DNA of 10,355 nucleotides from NCBI GenBank assembly GCA_031268685.1, contig JAIRWW010000028.1, positions 1 to 10,355 on the forward strand. The letters run 5' to 3'. Positions 7,034 through 10,355 of the stretch are shown here, in pieces. The position numbers and the translations under genes are program-made. Below the pieces are notes generated by a model. It worked only from the letters and a program-made list of their open reading frames with translations. It ran no database searches and had not been told where the DNA came from. The DNA comes from Azoarcus sp. (GTDB lineage: Bacteria; Pseudomonadota; Gammaproteobacteria; Burkholderiales; Rhodocyclaceae). How positions within the stretch are numbered: the stretch's first letter is position 1; each line of letters opens with the position of its first letter.

Positions 7034-7063
7034 ATCTTAGCCTCCCATGGGGCGTAGAAGCAA
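7034..7063 (-). promoter_or_regulatory. Putative promoter of the alaA-GNAT-hom operon
   Basis: Read on the minus strand, TTGCTT (7063-7058) and TAAGAT (7039-7034) are separated by 18 bases and lie about 50 bases before the alaA ATG. Each box is a moderate match (3 and 4 of 6). No better pair was found in this gap. The promoter faces away from the toxin-antitoxin promoter at 7141. Confidence 0.35.
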
Positions 7064-7140
7064 TTCGCCCGAAGGCGCGCACACGCGAACGTCACGAACT
7101 TCCAGCAGGGATGACGGGGCCGGGCGGCGCGCCGTCATGC

Positions 7141-7169
7141 TTGACATTGTACGGGCAGCCCGCACAATG
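7141..7169 (+). promoter_or_regulatory. Promoter with overlapping palindromic operator for the HigBA-like locus
   Basis: A perfect -35 box TTGACA (7141-7146) is followed after 16 bases by CACAAT (7163-7168, 4 of 6 to -10). A 25-bp palindrome at 7145-7169 (CATTGTaCGGGC, centre A7157, GCCCGcACAATG, one mismatched pair) covers the -35 end, the spacer and the -10 box, an ideal place for repression by the HTH antitoxin. Transcription would begin near 7175, essentially at the ATG of the toxin remnant at 7176, implying a leaderless or nearly leaderless mRNA. No Shine-Dalgarno precedes that ATG. Confidence 0.65.
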
Positions 7170-7175
7170 CCGGTT

Positions 7176-7328
7176 ATGGAAACCGTCATCGAAACGCCAA
7201 TCTTCCAGAAGCAGTCCGCCGCGCTCTGGACGGAAGACGAATACTGCGAGTTCACTTTGACGGTTTATGCCAAAACCGAACGCAAAACGCTGAAGGCGGA
7301 CAAAATCAACAAGCTGAACCCGATGTGA
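7176..7328 (+). pseudogene. HigB/RelE-type toxin gene with its centre deleted
   Basis: The 50-codon frame joins a typical N-terminus of this toxin family (METVIETPIFQKQSAALWTEDEY, here 1-23) directly to a typical C-terminal strand and tail (LTVYAKTERKTLKADKINKL, 28-47). Whole relatives have about 95-110 residues. Between these parts they carry the segment with conserved patterns of the type IPGSGGLRKLRW and KRGGARVIYY, including the RNase and ribosome-contact residues. All of that is missing, about 45-55 codons, with the junction near 7254 and the frame kept. The product should be inactive as an mRNA interferase. Its stop lies 10 bases before the HTH gene. Alternatives are an assembly error or a distinct small protein. 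Toxin ancestry is inferred from both flanks and the partner gene. Confidence 0.65.
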
Positions 7329-7338
7329 GGAGAACATC

Positions 7339-7677
7339 ATGACCCGCTTGGCCGATCTTGAAAAAATGGATGTCGAAGCCCTTGCCAGCGCCATCGAAGC
7401 GGACGCTGGCGAAGCTGTGCCGGGTATACGCGAGGCGCTTGCTCAAGCCAAAGCGGGCGACTTCGCCCGCGTCACCACGCCGGGGCAAATGCTCCTGCGC
7501 GAAGCCCGCCGCAAGGCGGGGATGACACAGCTCGCGTTTGCCGAGGCCATCGCCACACCCGTGGCCACATTGCGCGATTGGGAACAGGGGCGCTTCGATC
7601 CGCCGGGCAATGTGCTCTGCCTCATGAAACTCATTGCCCGGCACCCGTACCTTATCCAGGAACTCGCCATGGCGTGA
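7339..7677 (+). CDS. Helix-turn-helix (XRE) antitoxin, HigA/NadS-like
   Basis: The protein has 112 residues. An N-terminal region of about 45 residues, rich in Ala and acidic residues (LADLEKMDVEALASAIEADAG), is followed by a Cro/C1-type HTH domain at about 50-108: LLREARRKAGMTQLAFAEAIATPVATLRDWEQGRFDPPG. The helix 2-turn-helix 3 segment is MTQLAFAEAIATPVATLRDWEQG. This layout is usual for antitoxins encoded after a HigB/RelE toxin. It should bind the palindrome at 7145-7169 and repress the locus. GGAG 6 bases before the ATG, overlapping the end of the toxin remnant, fixes the start. The gene looks intact although its toxin is gutted, so it may persist as an autoregulated repressor or as an anti-addiction antitoxin. 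Confidence 0.85.
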   Translation: MTRLADLEKMDVEALASAIEADAGEAVPGIREALAQAKAGDFARVTTPGQMLLREARRKAGMTQLAFAEAIATPVATLRDWEQGRFDPPGNVLCLMKLIARHPYLIQELAMA

Positions 7678-7784
7678 TGCCCTTCCGCCGTTCAGGGAAA
7701 CGCGGCGGGTCAGGGGCGGATATTTCGCGGCCCATGTCCGAGAGTGCGGAAATGGCGGCGGCAAACACGGCGGCCCGAATGCTT

Positions 7785-7790
7785 CATAAT
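7785..7790 (+). promoter_or_regulatory. Possible -10 box of ppk
   Basis: CATAAT (5 of 6) lies 34 bases before the ppk ATG in the 147-base gap after the antitoxin gene. The -35 position offers only CAAACA (7762-7767, 3 of 6). Weak. No Pho box was recognised. Confidence 0.3.
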
Positions 7791-7824
7791 TGCGAGCTAT
7801 CGTCCAGGCAGGAGAAAAAGACAA

Positions 7825-9906
7825 ATGTATACCCCGGCCTACCAGCCCCGCCACACCGCCGAACATTTCATCAACCGCGAATTATCGCTGTTGCAATTCC
7901 AGCGCCGCGTACTCGCCCAGGCCGCCGACCCGGCTACGCCGCTGCTCGAACGCTTGAGGTTCCTGTGCATCGTATCGAGCAACCTCGATGAATTTTTCGA
8001 GATCAGGGTTTCCGGCATCCGCGAGCAAATCCGCCTTGGCGGCAACGCAACCAGCACCGACGGCATAATGCCCGCCGAATTGCTGGCGCGCGTCAGCACC
8101 GAAGTGCATCAAATCCTTGCCGAACAATACGCGCTGCTCAACGACGACATCCTCCCGGCGCTGGAGCGCGAAGGCGTGGTCTTCCTGCGCCGGGGCGCCT
8201 GGGACGACGGACAGGATGCCTGGATACACGACTACTTCCGCCGCGAAGTCATCCCCGTCCTCACCCCCATCGGCCTCGACCCGGCGCACCCTTTCCCCAG
8301 AGTGCTCAACAAGAGCCTCAACTTCGCCGTGGAACTCGAAGGCCGCGACGCTTTCGGGCGCGATTCGGGCACGGCCATCGTGCAAGCGCCGCGCGTGCTT
8401 CCCCGCGTCATCCGCCTGCCCGGCAAACCGGGACAAGCGCCTCATACCTTCGTCTTCCTGTCTTCGGTGCTGCATGCCCACGTCGACGAACTGTTCAGCG
8501 GCATGAACGTACATGGCTGCTACCAGTTCCGCGTCACACGCAATTCCGATCTATTCGTCGACGAAGAAGAAGTCAAAGATTTGCGCGCCCAACTCAAGGG
8601 CGAATTGCAGCAACGCCATTTCGGCGACGCCGTGCGGCTGGAAGTAGCCGACAACTGTTCCGAAAAAATGGCGGGCTTCCTGCTCCAGCACTTCAAGCTC
8701 GACCGCGCCGACCTGTACAGCACGCCCGGCATCGTCAACCTCGTGCGCCTGATGCAAGCGCCCGACTGGGTCGACCGCCCCGATCTCAAATACCCCGCCT
8801 TCCGCCCCGGCCTGCCCAAGCCGCTCGACCGGCGGCGCGACATCTTCGCCGTCCTGCGCAACCAGGACGTCTTGCTCCATCACCCATTCCAGAGCTTCGC
8901 CCCGGTCATTGAATTGCTGAAAGCCGCCGCCGACGACCCGCATGTGGTGGCGATCAAAATGACCGTTTATCGCACCGGCACCGATTCCGTGCTAATGGAA
9001 CACCTCGTGCGCGCGGCGCAAAAAGGCAAGGAAGTCACAGTCGTCCTCGAACTGATGGCCCGCTTCGACGAAGAAGCCAACATCTCGTGGGCGACCCGTC
9101 TCGAAGGAGCTGGCGCGCACGTGGTCTACGGCGTCTTCGGCTACAAAGTGCACGCCAAGCTGCTGATGCTGGTGCGCCGCGAAGGCGGCAGCCTGCGCCG
9201 CTACGTCCATTTGGGCACCGGCAACTACCACCCGCGCACCACATGCTTCTATACCGATTTCGGCCTTCTCACCTGCAACGAGCGGATTGGCGAGGACGTA
9301 GCCGAAGTATTCAAACAGATTACCGGACTGGGCCGCGCCTCCACGCTGGCCCATTTGTGGCAAGCGCCGTTTTCGCTTCAGCCCAACGTCGTGGCGGCCA
9401 TCGAGCGCGAAACCGAAATCGCCCGCGCCGGACGGCGGGGGCGCATCGTCGCCAAGATCAATGCCCTGCTCGAACCCGAAACCATCGAAGCGCTGTACGA
9501 AGCCTCGCGGGCGGGCGTAAAAATCGACCTCATCGTGCGCGGCCCTTGCGCCCTGCGCCCCGGCGTGCGCGGACTATCGGAAAACATCCGCGTGCGCTCG
9601 CTGGTCGGGCGCTTTCTCGAACACCATCGCATCCTGTATTTCCGCGCCGACGGCGAAGACCGGGTTTATCTATCGAGCGCGGACTGGATGCCGCGCAACT
9701 TCTTCCGCCGCATCGAAATCGCCTTTCCCGTGCTCGACCCCCGGCTCAAGCGCCGCGTGCTGAAAGAAGGTTTGCGCACTTACCTCCTCGACAACACGCA
9801 AACATGGGAAATGCAGCCCGACGGCAGCTACCGGCGCAAAACGCCGCGCCGCGCCGCGCGTACCGCGCAGGATATGTTGCTCGCGGAACTGGCGCCCGAA
9901 AGCTGA
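7825..9906 (+). CDS. ppk: Polyphosphate kinase 1
   Basis: It reversibly polymerises the gamma-phosphate of ATP into inorganic polyphosphate, usually membrane-associated, and matters in stress survival, phosphate storage and motility. The 693 residues match the family (E. coli 688). Domains in order: N domain (about 12-115; FINRELSLLQFQRRVL and SSNLDEFFEIRVSG), head domain (about 120-315; PILTPIG-like VLTPIGLDPAHPFP), then two phospholipase-D-like C domains. Key residues: R383 in MTVYRTG and R413 in ARFDE (metal/phosphate site), H443 in YKVHAKLL (the phosphorylated histidine) and H600 in RFLEHHRI. GTGNYHPRT (465-472) and YLSSADWMPRN (615-625) are also intact. The start has AGGAG 10 bases upstream. 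In-frame upstream starts lack this. No ppx or phoU is adjacent. Confidence 0.97.
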   Translation: MYTPAYQPRHTAEHFINRELSLLQFQRRVLAQAADPATPLLERLRFLCIVSSNLDEFFEIRVSGIREQIRLGGNATSTDGIMPAELLARVSTEVHQILAEQYALLNDDILPALEREGVVFLRRGAWDDGQDAWIHDYFRREVIPVLTPIGLDPAHPFPRVLNKSLNFAVELEGRDAFGRDSGTAIVQAPRVLPRVIRLPGKPGQAPHTFVFLSSVLHAHVDELFSGMNVHGCYQFRVTRNSDLFVDEEEVKDLRAQLKGELQQRHFGDAVRLEVADNCSEKMAGFLLQHFKLDRADLYSTPGIVNLVRLMQAPDWVDRPDLKYPAFRPGLPKPLDRRRDIFAVLRNQDVLLHHPFQSFAPVIELLKAAADDPHVVAIKMTVYRTGTDSVLMEHLVRAAQKGKEVTVVLELMARFDEEANISWATRLEGAGAHVVYGVFGYKVHAKLLMLVRREGGSLRRYVHLGTGNYHPRTTCFYTDFGLLTCNERIGEDVAEVFKQITGLGRASTLAHLWQAPFSLQPNVVAAIERETEIARAGRRGRIVAKINALLEPETIEALYEASRAGVKIDLIVRGPCALRPGVRGLSENIRVRSLVGRFLEHHRILYFRADGEDRVYLSSADWMPRNFFRRIEIAFPVLDPRLKRRVLKEGLRTYLLDNTQTWEMQPDGSYRRKTPRRAARTAQDMLLAELAPES

Positions 9907-9950
9907 GCGGGACGGGAATGACCGACCATGCACAAGAAAAAGCACCATAG

Positions 9951-10106
9951 ATGACGCAACAGCTACTGACGCCGCAGCAGAGCCAATGTGCCGCCTGGCT
10001 GCTCACCCGCCGCGCGGCGAGCGATTCCGTCGAATCGCTCGTCTCCAGCACGGCCATTCTTCCGAGCGGGACTTCATTTATTTGTTTAACGACGGAGAGA
10101 ACGTGA
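9951..10106 (+). pseudogene. 5' stump of an SNF2-type DEAD/DEAH-box helicase gene
   Basis: The 51-codon frame begins MTQQLLTPQQSQCAAWLLTR and continues RAASDSVESLVSS. This resembles the very N-terminus of large bacterial SNF2-like helicases, which open with L-T-P-x-Q, then A-x-x-L-T-R-R-A-A-x-D-S-x-E-S-L, and then a conserved D-A-Q-V-D-L-N-P-H-Q block before the Walker A motif. Here the match stops at about residue 31-34 and is replaced by an unrelated tail (AILPSGTSFICLTTERT) ending in TGA, one base before the rhuM ATG. The helicase body is gone, so a deletion or insertion joined the stump to rhuM. A 10-codon frame at 9918-9950 (MTDHAQEKAP) ends right against this ATG and may be another scrap. 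Family call from memory, moderate confidence. Confidence 0.5.
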
Positions 10107-10107
10107 C

Positions 10108-10355
10108 ATGACAAAGAAGAAGCAGACGGTCTCCCTTGTCCGCTCCTCGGCGGCGGAATATCTGACCTTCGTGGCCGCAAGCGGCAATGGCGGCGTGGAA
10201 GCAGTGTATGCCGACGAAAACGTCTGGCTGACCCAAAAGATGATGGCCGCGCTCTACGATGTGGAGACCCACACGATCAACTACCACCTGAAAAAAGTGT
10301 TTGCTGATAGCGAATTGCAAGAGGACTCAGTTATTCGAAATTTTCGAATAACTGC
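10108..10355 (+). CDS. rhuM: RhuM-family protein, N-terminal part (runs off the window)
   Basis: The first 82 codons are present and open at the right edge. The sequence (RSSAAEYLTFVAASG, VEAVYADENVWLTQKMMAALYDV, THTINYHLKKVFADSELQEDSVIRNFRIT) matches the conserved N-terminus of RhuM proteins, named after a gene in a Salmonella pathogenicity island and widely found beside type I restriction-modification genes and in genomic islands. Its biochemical role is not established. The N-terminal part looks like a DNA-binding or Bro-N-like module. GGAGAG 8 bases before the ATG supports the start. It lies just after the helicase stump, so this edge of ppk is probably the border of an accessory or defence island continuing to the right. 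Confidence 0.8.
   Translation, partial: MTKKKQTVSLVRSSAAEYLTFVAASGNGGVEAVYADENVWLTQKMMAALYDVETHTINYHLKKVFADSELQEDSVIRNFRIT
10328..10354. repeat. Perfect 27-bp palindrome inside rhuM
   Basis: CAGTTATTCGAAA (10328-10340) and TTTCGAATAACTG (10342-10354) are exact reverse complements around a single T. The DNA encodes the conserved peptide SVIRNFRIT. Neither flank extends the symmetry on the left; the right side is cut by the window edge at 10355. Confidence 0.9.

Noticed and set aside
7684..7708. CCGCCG/CGGCGG stem after the HTH gene as an intrinsic terminator
   Set aside because: Only six pairs with a 12-base loop, and no T-run downstream.
9087..9950. Long plus-strand frame within ppk, 287 codons
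   Set aside because: It is out of frame inside a complete ppk1, Arg/Pro/Ala-rich, and typical of a GC-driven shadow frame.

Overview
The window looks like chromosomal DNA of a GC-rich betaproteobacterium (Nitrosomonadales or Rhodocyclales type is my best guess). This rests on the close match of the AlaA-type aminotransferase, aspartokinase, homoserine dehydrogenase and Ppk1 to betaproteobacterial forms as I remember them. It is an inference from protein sequence, not from a phylogenetic marker. Housekeeping genes of aspartate-family and alanine metabolism and of polyphosphate synthesis are interleaved with small accessory modules: a CRISPR edge, two toxin-antitoxin loci, a broken helicase gene and a RhuM-type gene.

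Layout, left to right. Bases 1-64 hold a 12-bp-arm inverted repeat followed by one CRISPR-like repeat ending in ATTGAAAC, probably the leader-distal end of an array lying to the left. On the minus strand, 821-178 encodes a vapB (AbrB/SpoVT fold) - vapC (PIN) pair with an ATGA overlap and a 22-bp operator-like inverted repeat upstream. A 400-base mostly non-coding gap follows. Next is a plus-strand rtcB RNA ligase gene (1235-2446) with visibly lower GC than its neighbours, probably acquired. lysC (2556-3782, plus) converges on a minus-strand operon, alaA - GNAT acetyltransferase - hom (6983-3894), whose genes overlap by 11 and 4 bases. The lysC/hom gap carries a small tandem repeat.

Divergent from alaA lies a HigBA-type locus. 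Its palindromic operator/promoter (7141-7169) and HTH antitoxin look intact, but the toxin gene has lost its middle by an apparent in-frame deletion. ppk1 (7825-9906) follows. Immediately after ppk1 is a 5' stump of an SNF2-type helicase gene (9951-10106), then the start of a rhuM-family gene (10108 to the right edge) that contains a perfect 27-bp palindrome.

Functionally, LysC and Hom catalyse steps 1 and 3 of the aspartate pathway to threonine, methionine and lysine, both with ACT regulatory domains. AlaA makes alanine. Ppk1 makes polyphosphate, a stress and phosphate reserve. RtcB repairs RNA with 3'-phosphate or 2',3'-cyclic phosphate ends. I see no complete unknown multi-gene system. The most unusual points are the gutted toxin with a retained antitoxin and operator, the helicase stump at the ppk/rhuM junction, the palindromic would-be CRISPR spacer and the palindrome inside rhuM.
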